DNA of 64,000 nt, taken from positions 186,001-250,000 of the forward strand of contig NZ_HG964407.1 in the NCBI RefSeq assembly GCF_000612805.1, written 5' to 3'. Source of the DNA: Bacillus ndiopicus (GTDB lineage Bacteria; Bacillota; Bacilli; Bacillales_A; Planococcaceae). Shown here one piece after another: positions 8,623 to 18,347 of the stretch (position 1 is its first letter; every line of letters begins with the position of its first letter). The notes under the pieces were generated by a model that saw only the letters and a program-made list of their open reading frames with translations, was not told the DNA's origin and made no database searches. The position numbers and the translations under genes were made by a program.

Positions 8623-9284
8623 GAAGTTACTCCTTCCTCATGATAATGACCGATTTTCGATTTCCCTTCTGCCTCTTCCTTCATTTTAAAAATATGTGAA
8701 GACATCCATGTTAAAAATAAAGCTGTTATACTAATTCCAAAGAACGGTAGTAGTCCTGGAACCCAAGTAAAAATTCGGTATAAAATAGCAAGACCAATAG
8801 CTGACCCGATCATCTGAAGAGGGTAGGATATGCTAAATACTATAGAGACAGCAAAATAACGCGTAAAGGGTAGCTCATAGTGGGCATAGATTTGGAAAAT
8901 ATTCAACACCATAATTACATAGAGTATGCTAAATGTAATAAATACAGTGAACAATAATAAACCTACTGTACCCCTCATCGAAGAAATAATTTGGAAGTTA
9001 ATTGTTAAAAAATAGCCAACAACTAAAATAATCAAACCTATTTTATTAGAAGCAATAAACTCCTGCTTATATGTTTTCCAATAAGTTTTCGTAAGATATT
9101 TTAAATCATCTTCTCCTTGTAATCTTTTTCTTAGTACAGTGAACATAGCTATTGTAGCAGGTGTTATACCGAACAGCCCAAAGCCAACAATTGTTAAACC
9201 AATCCACAGTAGTTGTAATACTGCTAACAGTGTAATTAATTCAACAGCCCAATATAGCTTTCCTTTCCAGCCCTCAAATTTCAT
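8619..9284 (-). CDS. YesL-like DUF624 membrane protein
   Basis: 221 residues with about five hydrophobic segments and the DUF624 motif GFGLFGITPATIAMFTVLRK near residue 35. Members of this family often sit beside LplABC-type carbohydrate ABC transporters in Bacillus (YesL, YteU) and probably help the importer, but their biochemical role is unknown. Here it follows the solute-binding protein gene and overlaps the deacetylase gene by four bases, in keeping with one operon. The start follows a GAGGGGG site. Confidence 0.82.
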   Translation of the reverse strand: MKFEGWKGKLYWAVELITLLAVLQLLWIGLTIVGFGLFGITPATIAMFTVLRKRLQGEDDLKYLTKTYWKTYKQEFIASNKIGLIILVVGYFLTINFQIISSMRGTVGLLLFTVFITFSILYVIMVLNIFQIYAHYELPFTRYFAVSIVFSISYPLQMIGSAIGLAILYRIFTWVPGLLPFFGISITALFLTWMSSHIFKMKEEAEGKSKIGHYHEEGVTS

Positions 9285-9328
9285 TTACTATGCCCCCTCA
9301 TACTTCTCTATACTATTAGATAGAAATG

Positions 9329-9355
9329 CATGCACGATGATATGCATCGTGCATG
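9329..9355 (-). terminator. Hairpin downstream of the solute-binding protein gene
   Basis: Perfect 11-bp arms CATGCACGATG / CATCGTGCATG with a 5-nt loop, followed leftward by TTTCTATCT. It sits between the binding-protein gene and yesL. Such hairpins often give partial termination or protect the 3' end, leaving the binding protein in excess over downstream genes. Confidence 0.6.
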
Positions 9356-9427
9356 ATTGTTTACATTATCCTGCATTAACAAACAATAAGTGGTGGATAA
9401 AAGTCTCCCACTAATTAAAGCTTTACT

Positions 9428-11050
9428 TTATTGTTTTGTACGATCGTATGCTGCTTGAGCTACTTCCATATAGCTTTCTAAGCCCATTTTTTCAATTGTC
9501 TTTTTGTATTCTTCCCATTTATCAAAGCTTGCTTTCCCTGTAATAAAGTTTGCAGCCATTTCATCTACATATGTTTGAATATCCGTTAAAATAGCTGATA
9601 CTTTATCATTTTCTTCTAAAGTAAAGTTCAAGCCCGGAATAATATCCTCGTCCTTTAATGCATATGGCATTACTTGCTCTGCATTTTTAATTGAGTTTTC
9701 TTTTGCCTCTGCTCCTTGGAAATATTTTTGCGTTACAATTCCTGGATAATAACCACCTGGCCATGTTAAGTAATCACTAATTGCTTGGTCTAAATTTTTA
9801 CCATCTGGGTTATTTGTAATTGTTTCTAAATACTTAAAGTTTCCTTCAGCATCTTCCTCATAAGTAACACCTTCAAAGCCCATGAAGAACATTTTTGTTC
9901 CTTCCTCACCATATAAATGGTCAATCCAACGCACCATAGCCTCTGGATTTTTCGCTTTATCTGTAATTACAAACATCCCTAAGTTTCCAAGACCATTAGA
10001 CATCGCAGTATATTGACGGTCACCGTTTGGTCCCTCTAACACTTGTGCTCCTACGTAGTTATCTAATTTAAACAGCTCTTTTGGGTCTACCTCGCTTAGC
10101 ATACCGAATGTTCCCTTAACCGCTTCTGCTGCAAATTTTTGTGGCTCTGTTGTAAAAATATCTTTGTTAATTAAGCCTTCACTATATAGCTTATTTAAAA
10201 ACTGTAGTAATTGTTTATACTCATCTGTTGTTGGAACGAAACGGAATTCCTCTGTGCCTGGCTTAAAATCAAGGTTAATATTCATTGTACCTTGCTTGTT
10301 TAAGCCAAATGAACCTCTTAAATAATTAATATGCTGTCTAATACCGTAGCCAGTTCCCCAACCTTCTTCATCTTGAATGCCATTACCATTAGGGTCCTGT
10401 TCTTTAAACGCCTTTAGCACTTGATATAATTCTTCTGTTGTTTCAGGTGATTTTAAACCTAATTTATCAAGCCACTCCTGATTAATCCATGGTGCACCTA
10501 CACGAAGAGATTGGAATTTTGGGTCGTAAATTGTTGGGAAGCCATAAATATTGCCGTCTGCCATTGTAATCCCTTGTTTTACACTTGGATATTCCTCTAA
10601 AAGCTTTTTAAAGTTTGGCGCATACTTTTCAATATAATCATTCAATGGTACAAATACACCCTGTTGCCCATACTTAATTAAGTCCGTTCTTGAAAATGCT
10701 GATGCAAAGAAAATTTCTGGATAATCACCCGCAGCTAGTAATAAATTCTTTTTCTCTGCTAATGCTTCTGTTTGCACAGTAGTCCAGTTAATATGAATGT
10801 TAGACATTTTCTCATATTCTTCCCAAAGCATTAGTTTGTTCCAATCCTGTGAAGCAAAGAATTTAGCTGCAAAGCCATCCACATCGATTTTTTCCTTTAC
10901 TATTGGCATACTAGCTTCATTAAAGTTGTCTAAATTAGCGTTAGTATTAGCCTCATTATTACCACCTTTATCTCCACATGCAGTTAAAATACTTGTAGCT
11001 AACATCATACTTGCAACTAAACCATATACATGTTTCTTTTTTACTGTCAT
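9428..11050 (-). CDS. Carbohydrate ABC transporter solute-binding lipoprotein (LplA-like)
   Basis: 540-residue extracellular binding protein. It has a lipoprotein signal (positively charged MTVKKKH, hydrophobic core, lipobox LTAC near residue 25) followed by a linker rich in asparagine and glycine. The long mature domain with WGTGYGIRQH and TWPGGYYPGI regions and the size are typical of the LplA/YtcQ family that feeds complex oligosaccharides or glycosides to two-permease ABC importers. It is the third gene after the two permeases. The ligand is probably the same amino sugar handled by the downstream enzymes, or a glycan that contains it. That link is inference. Confidence 0.9.
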   Translation of the reverse strand: MTVKKKHVYGLVASMMLATSILTACGDKGGNNEANTNANLDNFNEASMPIVKEKIDVDGFAAKFFASQDWNKLMLWEEYEKMSNIHINWTTVQTEALAEKKNLLLAAGDYPEIFFASAFSRTDLIKYGQQGVFVPLNDYIEKYAPNFKKLLEEYPSVKQGITMADGNIYGFPTIYDPKFQSLRVGAPWINQEWLDKLGLKSPETTEELYQVLKAFKEQDPNGNGIQDEEGWGTGYGIRQHINYLRGSFGLNKQGTMNINLDFKPGTEEFRFVPTTDEYKQLLQFLNKLYSEGLINKDIFTTEPQKFAAEAVKGTFGMLSEVDPKELFKLDNYVGAQVLEGPNGDRQYTAMSNGLGNLGMFVITDKAKNPEAMVRWIDHLYGEEGTKMFFMGFEGVTYEEDAEGNFKYLETITNNPDGKNLDQAISDYLTWPGGYYPGIVTQKYFQGAEAKENSIKNAEQVMPYALKDEDIIPGLNFTLEENDKVSAILTDIQTYVDEMAANFITGKASFDKWEEYKKTIEKMGLESYMEVAQAAYDRTKQ

Positions 11051-11068
11051 AGAAATCTCCCCTATTCT

Positions 11069-11947
11069 TTAACCTTTTAATGAACCAATCATGACACCTT
11101 TTACAAAATATCTTTGTAAGAATGGATAAAGCATTAGCATTGGTAGGTTAGCAACGATTAAAACAGCATATTTTAACCCTTCAACGCTAAGTTTTTGAGC
11201 TAAGAAACTTTCTGAAGTTGCTTGAATCATATCGTCAGCCTGTCCTTGAATTAAAATCTGTCTAAGGATTAGCTGAAGCGGGAACTTATTTTGGTCTTGT
11301 AAATAAATTAATGCTTGGAAATATGAATTCCAATGTCCTACTGAATAAAACAGCACCATAACAGCGATTACAGGGAATGAGAGTGGTAAAATAATGCTCC
11401 ACAAAATACGGAAGTTCCCTGCTCCATCAATTGTTGCAGATTCCTCTAATTCATAAGGAATTGACTGGAAGAATGTACGCATAATAATGATGTTCCATAC
11501 AGCCACTGCATTCGGGATAATCATTACCCAAAATGTATTAATCATCCCTAAATCACGAATAAGTAAATAGGTAGGAATTAGACCTCCACTAAAAAACATT
11601 GTGAATACCATAAATGCCATAATGAAGCCTTTTCCTTTTAAATCTCTACGAGAGAGAGGGTAAGCTGCACAAATTGTCATTACAACGTTCAGTAGTGTAC
11701 CAAAAAACGTATATTTCATTGTGTTAATGAAGCCGTTAATAATATCTGGGTTTTTGAATACCTTTTCATATGCCTCAATAGTAAATTCTTTTGGCCATAG
11801 CCACATTTCTCCTGAAATAACGTATTGTGGATTACTAAACGAAGCACTTAAGACAAACAGCAACGGATAAAGTACAATTATCGCAACAACTGCAAGGAAA
11901 ATATAATTAAAAATTGTAAACGCTCGATCGCCTCTTGATTCTCTCAA
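11069..11947 (-). CDS. Carbohydrate ABC transporter permease (LplC/YtcP-like)
   Basis: About 292-residue inner subunit with six predicted membrane helices and the binding-protein-dependent EAA loop: PYELEESATIDGAGNFRILW, which contacts the ATPase. I prefer the TTG start at 11947, giving LRESRGDRAF like other family members, with AAGGGAG 8 nt upstream; a GTG at 11980 or ATG at 11953 are alternatives. The gene starts inside or just after the upstream permease stop, so the two are coupled. No ATPase is encoded in the operon; the MsmX/UgpC-type ATPase at 1588 probably serves it. Confidence 0.9.
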   Translation of the reverse strand: MRESRGDRAFTIFNYIFLAVVAIIVLYPLLFVLSASFSNPQYVISGEMWLWPKEFTIEAYEKVFKNPDIINGFINTMKYTFFGTLLNVVMTICAAYPLSRRDLKGKGFIMAFMVFTMFFSGGLIPTYLLIRDLGMINTFWVMIIPNAVAVWNIIIMRTFFQSIPYELEESATIDGAGNFRILWSIILPLSFPVIAVMVLFYSVGHWNSYFQALIYLQDQNKFPLQLILRQILIQGQADDMIQATSESFLAQKLSVEGLKYAVLIVANLPMLMLYPFLQRYFVKGVMIGSLKG

Positions 11948-11960
11948 TCCCATCACTCCC

Positions 11961-12950
11961 TTACCATAAACTTGTGTCACTTACTTTTTTAGCTACTTTA
12001 TTCACCATAATAAGTAAGATAAAGTTGATGATTGAGTTGAACAATCCTACAGCAGCTGAGAAGCTATATTGCGCCTCTAAAATACCACTACGGTATACAA
12101 ATGTTGAAATAACATCTGATGCAGACATGTTTAAATCATTTTGCATTAAAAATACTTTTTCGAATCCGACAGCCATTACTGAACCCATGTTCAAGATGAA
12201 TAAAATAATAATCGTCGGCATAATTGCAGGTATATTAATATGAATGATTCTTTGGAATTTCGATGCCCCATCCATCATTGCTGCCTCATGCTGCGCTGGG
12301 TCTACAGCTGCTAATGCTGCAATATATATAATCGAACTCCAGCCCATTGTTTGCCATACATCTGATAGCACATAAATAGATTTGAACCATGCCGGCTCAG
12401 AAATAAAGTCAAGTGGTGTGCCGCCAAATAATACAAGCACTTGGTTAATCATTCCGTCAGGTTTTAAGAACAACAGCAACATTCCGACAACAACAACTGT
12501 TGATAAAAAGTGTGGTGCATAAATAACCGTTTGGACAAACTTTTTAAAGCGCAGGCTTTTTACCTCATTTAACAATAGTGCGATGATAATAGGTACTGGG
12601 AATGATACAAGCAATGTAAATACCCCGATACCAATCGTATTTTTAATTAATCTCCAAAAGTAATAACTATCAAAGAAGCGTTCGAAATGTTTAAAGCCTA
12701 CCCATGGACTTCCTGTAATCCCTTTAGTAGCTATAAAATCCTTAAAGGCAATTTGCAAACCATATAAAGGGTAGTAATGGAAAACTAAGAAGTAAAGGAT
12801 AACTGGTGTAAGTAATAAATAGAGCTGCCAGTTTTTCTTAAAAGCCTTTTTCCATTCAAGCCAATGATTTTTCTTTACCTTTGTTTTTTTGCTAGAAAAA
12901 CCTTGATCCTTAGATGCTTCTTCAACAGTGGTCTTATTTAACAGTGTCAT
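11961..12950 (-). CDS. Carbohydrate ABC transporter permease (LplB/YteP-like)
   Basis: 329-residue inner-membrane permease. An N-terminal charged stretch precedes a first helix LYLLLTPVILYFLVFHYYPL and the YGLQIAFKDF segment typical of LplB/YteP. The EAA loop AALAAVDPAQHEAAMMDGAS lies near residue 215. I place the start at 12950 because AGGGGG lies six bases upstream; an ATG two codons earlier overlaps that site. It pairs with the next permease to form the membrane channel of the amino-sugar importer. Confidence 0.9.
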   Translation of the reverse strand: MTLLNKTTVEEASKDQGFSSKKTKVKKNHWLEWKKAFKKNWQLYLLLTPVILYFLVFHYYPLYGLQIAFKDFIATKGITGSPWVGFKHFERFFDSYYFWRLIKNTIGIGVFTLLVSFPVPIIIALLLNEVKSLRFKKFVQTVIYAPHFLSTVVVVGMLLLFLKPDGMINQVLVLFGGTPLDFISEPAWFKSIYVLSDVWQTMGWSSIIYIAALAAVDPAQHEAAMMDGASKFQRIIHINIPAIMPTIIILFILNMGSVMAVGFEKVFLMQNDLNMSASDVISTFVYRSGILEAQYSFSAAVGLFNSIINFILLIMVNKVAKKVSDTSLW

Positions 12951-12977
12951 ACCCATCCCCCTGTTTTATTGATTTTG

Positions 12978-14120
12978 CTAAATTGTAGATTCCTGTGAAA
13001 TTTCTACAACCTTACCTCCATTGCGAAGCGATTCTGTTGCTGCACAGCCTACTGCAACACTCATACGTCCAGCAAATGGCGTTGTTAAAGGCTCTTTATT
13101 ATAAAGCACTAAGTCTACGAAATCTTGTGCAATTTTAGGGTCTGCGCCACCATGACCACCGTTTTCAGGCTTCATTTCATACACTACATCGCTCAATTCT
13201 TGCCAAGAATTTTGCTTACGTGTTTTTAAATACACTTTATTGTTAACATCATCATTTTCAATACGACCTTTCGTACCAATGAATGTATAGTTTCTTGAGT
13301 AATCTGGCGTGAAGTGACATTGTAGATAAGAAGCTTTAATGCCATCTTCAAGCTCCATAATAAGCATGTTGTTATCTTCGACGTCGATTTCTTCTCGGAA
13401 TGCACATTCCGTAAATGTATGCGGTACATATTCAGGACACGTATCTTTTTTATCGCATGTTGGACATGTTAATGTGTTCGGCTGGTTGCCACCATAGTAA
13501 TCTAAGCTACCAAAAGCTGATACCTTTGTAGCGTATTTGCCTGAAATCCAATGGATAACATCTAAATCATGCGATGCTTTCTGTAATAATAGAGATGTTG
13601 TATTTCTTGAGTTACCATGCCAATCATGATAGTAGAAGTAGCCACCAAAGCCTACAAAATGGCGTACCCAAATTGCCTTTAATTCTCCGATTGCACCAGA
13701 GTCAATTAAACCTTTCATCGTTTGGTACATGCTCATATAACGCATATTGAAGCCAACCATTAAATGCTTGCCTGATTTTTTCCATGCATCTAAAATACGG
13801 TCACAGCCCTCTACCGTAATCGCTAATGGCTTTTCAGCATAAACATGCTTCCCAGCCTCTAAGCAAGCAATCACATGCTCTTCATGTAGGTAGTCTGGCG
13901 ATAATACAGCAATAGCATCAATATCATCTTTTGTTAACAGCTCTTTATAATCTTTAGTCAAAAATAATGGTGTATCAAACTTCGCTTGAAATTTTTCTTG
14001 TCTTTCTTCTGAAATATCTGCTAAAGCTACAATTTCAGATTCTCCATCAGGCTTATGCCAGTATTGCGCTAAACTGCCTCGTAATCCTGCGCCGATAACG
14101 CCGATTCGTACTTTCTTCAT
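12978..14120 (-). CDS. Gfo/Idh/MocA-family NAD(P)-dependent protein
   Basis: 380 residues. The Rossmann motif IGVIGAGLRGSLAQ is at residues 6-19, and the EKPLAITVEGCDRIL segment near 96 holds the conserved lysine. A cysteine cluster near residues 218-240 (TCPTCDKKDTC, then TECAF) could bind a metal or brace a loop. The C-terminal part contains GGHGGADPKIAQDF. It is the first gene of the ABC transporter operon, with an AGGGGGA ribosome binding site and a cre box upstream. Family members oxidise sugars or their derivatives; some (GH109 and relatives) are NAD-dependent glycosidases. Its reaction here is unknown. Confidence 0.82.
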   Translation of the reverse strand: MKKVRIGVIGAGLRGSLAQYWHKPDGESEIVALADISEERQEKFQAKFDTPLFLTKDYKELLTKDDIDAIAVLSPDYLHEEHVIACLEAGKHVYAEKPLAITVEGCDRILDAWKKSGKHLMVGFNMRYMSMYQTMKGLIDSGAIGELKAIWVRHFVGFGGYFYYHDWHGNSRNTTSLLLQKASHDLDVIHWISGKYATKVSAFGSLDYYGGNQPNTLTCPTCDKKDTCPEYVPHTFTECAFREEIDVEDNNMLIMELEDGIKASYLQCHFTPDYSRNYTFIGTKGRIENDDVNNKVYLKTRKQNSWQELSDVVYEMKPENGGHGGADPKIAQDFVDLVLYNKEPLTTPFAGRMSVAVGCAATESLRNGGKVVEISQESTI

Positions 14121-14152
14121 TAATTTTCCCCCTCATATAAATATGCACTTCA

Positions 14153-14166
14153 CGTAAACGCTTTCA
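14153..14166 (-). promoter_or_regulatory. CcpA cre box upstream of the amino-sugar operon
   Basis: Read leftward the site is TGAAAGCGTTTACG, matching the cre consensus TGWAARCGYTWNCW at 13 of 14 positions. It lies 33 bp upstream of the first gene, where bound CcpA would repress the operon when glucose is present. Confidence 0.75.
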
Positions 14167-14696
14167 TCAATTGCATCTTAGCTAGTCATTGTCCAGCTTT
14201 TTTTAAGCTGATTCGTGAAGGTTAACCTAAATAGTCATGCTCTGTAACATCCGTCAGAGCTCTTATCTTGCTTCAACGATGTTTAAGACACTACAAAAAT
14301 AGCAATCTTTCGTATATATGCCTTTGTAAAACATTTTTTGAATCAAGATAACAAGCGTAAAAAATATTCACGACAACACCACTACATGTCAACAGGTTGT
14401 AGGTACAAGTTAGTGTAATATATTGCCTTGAATATTCCGAAAATTGCGCTGGAATAACTATATATTTTAGAGCCTAAATATGTCAATACCGAAAATTCTG
14501 CTAATTTTGTTTAACATAAAAATTGTCCCCTCTCAAAAACCAATCATATAAATACTTTATCAAAAGCTCAACCTTTCAAAAAAATTTTTTTCTGCTAGAC
14601 TATTTTTTCTATAAAGAATGGTAAAATTTTTATATTAAAATTCTGACTAATTATTAGCTCTTTTACCTTTCGAAAATAAGTTGTGACAAACACAAA
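14167..14696. other. Long AT-rich intergenic region with a degenerate repeat
   Basis: About 530 bases without a credible gene. Between 14263 and 14351 the arms TTATCTTGCTTCAA and TTGAATCAAGATAA form a 13-of-14 inverted repeat about 60 bp apart. The motif TGAATCAAGATA recurs in intergenic DNA near 31149 and 38870. The rest is AT-rich and probably holds the leftward promoter of the amino-sugar operon, which I cannot place with confidence. Confidence 0.5.
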
Positions 14697-14717
14697 ATCC
14701 CGCTTAAAAAGCGGGAT
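14697..14717 (-). terminator. cysI terminator
   Basis: Perfect 9-bp arms ATCCCGCTT / AAGCGGGAT with a 3-nt loop, followed leftward by TTTGTGTTTG. It lies about 46 bp past the cysI stop codon. Confidence 0.8.
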
Positions 14718-14763
14718 AAATAGTTATTTCTAAACCTCAAAGCTACTTGGTATAAAAAGTTTA

Positions 14764-16482
14764 TTACGAATGGAAATAGCGACCATCTGTTACTGCCTCT
14801 ACATAACCTTGACGAATAACAAAGTCGCCAAAATGCTCCTGCTCCTCTCGCTCTTTTGCATAACGCTCGAATATCGGACGCAATATTGCAAGGATTTCCT
14901 CTTCACCTATATTTTCACGGTAAATTTTATTTAAGCGTTGACCTGTAAAATCGCCACCTAAATATAAATTATATTTGCCAGGTCCTTTTCCGATAAAGCC
15001 GATTTCTCCCATTGCAGCTCTTGAACAGCCATTTGGGCAGCCTGACATTCTTATACCAATTTCCGTTTCAAGTAAACCAAACTCTTCTAGTATACTATCA
15101 ATTTTTGTAATTAATGTTGGCAAATATCGCTCTGCCTCGGCCATTGCTAAACCACATGTTGGTAACGATACGCAGGCAATAGAGTTACGACGTAGTGCAG
15201 AATAATGAGCACCGTCTGTAATTTTATATTTTTTCAATAAAGCATCAATCACTCGCTTTTTCTGAGGTGCTACATCCGCAATAAGCAAGTTTTGATTTGG
15301 TGTTAAACGAAATAAACCTGTATGCACTTTCGCAATTTCTCTTAATCCTGTCATTAATTGATAGTCCTCAAAGTCACGAACACGTCCATTTTGAATAAAT
15401 AGCGTAAAATGCCATTTACCATCCTCACCTTTAATCCAACCGAATTCATCACCTGTACGGTTAAATGAATACTTGCGAGTCTCCTCAAGCTCCCAGCCTA
15501 AACGTTGGTGAAGCTCCTCCTTAAACCAATCAAGCCCACGTGCATCAATTGTATATTTAAAGCGGGCATTTTTACGCACCGAACGGTTTCCGTAATCGCG
15601 TTGAATCGTTAAAATTTTCTCTGCCGTTTCCAGTAAACGCTCTTTCGGAATATAGCCGACTAAACGTCCAAGCTGTGGATATGTAGCAGTATCCCCATGT
15701 GTCATACCCATACCGCCACCAACAGCAACATTAAAGCCGATTAATTTATTATTTTCCACAATGGCAATAAAGCCAATATCCTGAGAAAAAACATCTATAT
15801 CATTACTTGGGGGGATAGCAATGCCGATTTTAAATTTACGTGGTAAATAAAGTGCGCCATACATTGGCTCAACCTCTTTTTCTTGCCCGTCATAAACCTT
15901 TTCCCCATCTAACCATAGCTCGTGGTATGCTTGTGTTTTTGGCAATAAATGTTCACTTAATTTTACTGACCACGTATATACTTCCTCATGTAGCTGAGAT
16001 TGATTTGGGTTAACATTACACATCACGTTACGATTCACGTCACCACACGCCGCAATACAATCTAACAATGCTTCATGAATTTCCTGCATATATTTTTTCA
16101 TATTCCACTTCAAAATTCCATGTACTTGGAAAGCTTGTCGTGTCGTTAGCTTTAATGAGCCATTGCCATACTTTCTCCCCATCTCATCCATTACAAGCCA
16201 TTGCGCTGGTGTCGCAGCTCCACCTGGTGTACGAACACGTGCCATAAATTGATAAGCAGGCTCTAGTTTTTGTTTTTGACGCTCGTTACGCAAATCGCGG
16301 TCATCCTGCAAATAGCTCCCATGAAACTTCATTAAGCGGTTATCATCATCGGGAATACCTGAGCTTAATGGATTTTGCATTGTTTCTTCAAGTGTTCCGC
16401 GTAAATAGTTACTTTCACTTTTTATACGCTCCACATCGCTTGGTTTACCAGGCTGTGAAGGTAATACGATTTTCTCAGTCAT
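14764..16482 (-). CDS. cysI: Assimilatory sulfite reductase, hemoprotein (beta) subunit
   Basis: 572 residues, the usual length. It reduces sulfite to sulfide using a coupled siroheme-[4Fe-4S] centre and electrons from CysJ. The cluster-binding cysteines are visible in [19 protein letters not shown] and, about 45 residues later, [19 protein letters not shown] near residue 475. The two ferredoxin-like halves and the basic sulfite-binding residues around [10 protein letters not shown] are present. It follows cysJ by 25 bp on the same strand and ends the operon that starts with the SUMT gene, which supplies siroheme. Confidence 0.97.
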   Translation of the reverse strand: MTEKIVLPSQPGKPSDVERIKSESNYLRGTLEETMQNPLSSGIPDDDNRLMKFHGSYLQDDRDLRNERQKQKLEPAYQFMARVRTPGGAATPAQWLVMDEMGRKYGNGSLKLTTRQAFQVHGILKWNMKKYMQEIHEALLDCIAACGDVNRNVMCNVNPNQSQLHEEVYTWSVKLSEHLLPKTQAYHELWLDGEKVYDGQEKEVEPMYGALYLPRKFKIGIAIPPSNDIDVFSQDIGFIAIVENNKLIGFNVAVGGGMGMTHGDTATYPQLGRLVGYIPKERLLETAEKILTIQRDYGNRSVRKNARFKYTIDARGLDWFKEELHQRLGWELEETRKYSFNRTGDEFGWIKGEDGKWHFTLFIQNGRVRDFEDYQLMTGLREIAKVHTGLFRLTPNQNLLIADVAPQKKRVIDALLKKYKITDGAHYSALRRNSIACVSLPTCGLAMAEAERYLPTLITKIDSILEEFGLLETEIGIRMSGCPNGCSRAAMGEIGFIGKGPGKYNLYLGGDFTGQRLNKIYRENIGEEEILAILRPIFERYAKEREEQEHFGDFVIRQGYVEAVTDGRYFHS

Positions 16483-16507
16483 TATTTTCGCCTCATTTCA
16501 TTTGCCT

Positions 16508-18319
16508 TTAATACACATCTCTCTGATAACGTTGTTGTTGTTTAAGACTACTTACATATTCAGCTGCTTGCTCGGCTGATTTGCCTCCTTGCTCTGCAAC
16601 AATCGCATGAATCATTTTATCAACATCTGCTGCCATCGCCTTTTCGTCTCCACAAACGTATATAATGGCTCCTTGCTCAATCCATTCATATAGTTCCTTT
16701 GCATGCTCCTGTAAGCGATGCTGTACATATATTTTCTGGTCACCATCACGAGAGAACGCTGTTGTTAAGTTGGTTAATGCCCCATCCTTTATCCAGCCCT
16801 GCCAATCTGTTTGATATAAATAATCTGTTACAAAATGCTGATCTCCAAAAAATAACCACGATTTCCCCTCTGCCTCGCGTGCTGCACGCTCCTCTATAAA
16901 TGAACGGAACGGTGCAATCCCTGTACCAGCACCAATCATAATAATTGCTGTAGCATCGTCCTGTGGCAATTTAAAATTAGGGTTAGAATGAATGTAGATA
17001 GGTAACTTTTGACCAATTTCAATACGCTCTGCAATCTGACCTGAGCATACCCCTTGTCGACCGCGCCCATCTGTTTCATAGCTTACTTTCCCAATTGTTA
17101 AATGTGCCTCATCTTCATTTGCAGCTTGACTAGAGGCAATTGAATATAAACGCGCTGGAATTTTGCGTAGCAATTCAACAAACTGCTGTGCATTCCATGA
17201 AAAGGGGCCGTAGTTTTGCACTACGTCTAATAAATCACGCCCATACACGTAGTCCTTCCATTTATAATTGTCTTGCACAAGTGCCGCAAAGTCTGGGTTT
17301 ACCGTATAGTTTTGAATTTTTTGCAGTAGCGGCTTTGATAAAACAGTAATTTCAAGCTTCTTTTGTAATGCCTCTGCTAATGTTAAGGACTGTTGCTCAA
17401 CTGTTACCACTTCCGTTTGCTGAAAGCCAAGTGCTTCAATTAAAATTCCGACTAGCTGCTCATCATTTTCTGGTAAAATTCCTATGCTGTCTCCAGGTGC
17501 ATATGTTAAGCCAGATCCTTCTAATGAAAGCTCAAGATGATACGTTACTTTATTAGAGCCGCGCCCATTTAAATTAATTTTTTCAAGCACCTCTGCATAA
17601 AACGGATTTTTCTTAGAGTATTCTGAGCCTCCTACTTCTTTAGTTGCCGTATTAACTTGAGATAAAGCAGCTTGTGCATCGTTAGCAACTATTGCTTTTT
17701 TTACATCCTCAAACCATTGTGCTGCTAAAGCATCGTAATCAAGATCACAATCAACGCGAGGTGCGATACGTTGTGCACCAAGCTTTTCTAATTGCTCATC
17801 AAAGTCAGCACCAGTTTTACAGAAAAATTCGTAGGAGCTATCCCCTAGTGCTAATACCGAAAACTGTAGATGCTCTAGCTTCGGCGCTCGTTTGCCATAT
17901 AAAAACTCATGGAACTGAATTGCATTATCTGGTGGTGTTCCTTCACCATGCGTACTAGTAACAATAAATAAGTTTGTTAGCTTCTTTAACTGATTTGTTT
18001 TAAACGCTGACATTGATGCAACTGTTACATCTACTCCAGCCTCAGCTAACTTAGCACCAAGCTTTTCTGCTAAGGCTTGCGCATTGCCAGTTTGAGAGCC
18101 ATATAAAATAGTTGCAGATTGTGGCTCTGTAGCTATTGATTTCACTTCTTCCTCTATGCTGGCAGCTGGTTCCTCTAAAACCGCTACACCTGCTGCTGGC
18201 GCAATACTTAAATAACCTGTTAACCAAATTTTTTGATAGTCATTTAATGTAGGTAATAGTACATTTAATTGTTTTACTTGCTCCTCATTAAAAGGACTGT
18301 TTAATACTTGTAAAGTCAA
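16508..18319 (-). CDS. cysJ: Assimilatory sulfite reductase, flavoprotein (alpha) subunit
   Basis: 603 residues in three parts: an N-terminal flavodoxin domain with the FMN loop LYGSQTGNAQALAE near residue 75, a linker/FAD domain with RLYSIASSQAANEDEAHLT, and a C-terminal NADPH domain with MIGAGTGIAPFRSF and ending QRYQRDVY. It passes electrons from NADPH to CysI. I prefer the TTG start at 18319, giving MTLQVLNSPFNEEQ, because it aligns with the N terminus expected for Bacillus CysJ and AGAGGTGG lies just upstream; a GTG at 18328 overlaps that site. Confidence 0.95.
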   Translation of the reverse strand: MTLQVLNSPFNEEQVKQLNVLLPTLNDYQKIWLTGYLSIAPAAGVAVLEEPAASIEEEVKSIATEPQSATILYGSQTGNAQALAEKLGAKLAEAGVDVTVASMSAFKTNQLKKLTNLFIVTSTHGEGTPPDNAIQFHEFLYGKRAPKLEHLQFSVLALGDSSYEFFCKTGADFDEQLEKLGAQRIAPRVDCDLDYDALAAQWFEDVKKAIVANDAQAALSQVNTATKEVGGSEYSKKNPFYAEVLEKINLNGRGSNKVTYHLELSLEGSGLTYAPGDSIGILPENDEQLVGILIEALGFQQTEVVTVEQQSLTLAEALQKKLEITVLSKPLLQKIQNYTVNPDFAALVQDNYKWKDYVYGRDLLDVVQNYGPFSWNAQQFVELLRKIPARLYSIASSQAANEDEAHLTIGKVSYETDGRGRQGVCSGQIAERIEIGQKLPIYIHSNPNFKLPQDDATAIIMIGAGTGIAPFRSFIEERAAREAEGKSWLFFGDQHFVTDYLYQTDWQGWIKDGALTNLTTAFSRDGDQKIYVQHRLQEHAKELYEWIEQGAIIYVCGDEKAMAADVDKMIHAIVAEQGGKSAEQAAEYVSSLKQQQRYQRDVY

Positions 18320-18347
18320 ATTTTCCACCTCTCGAATTATTAGCTAA

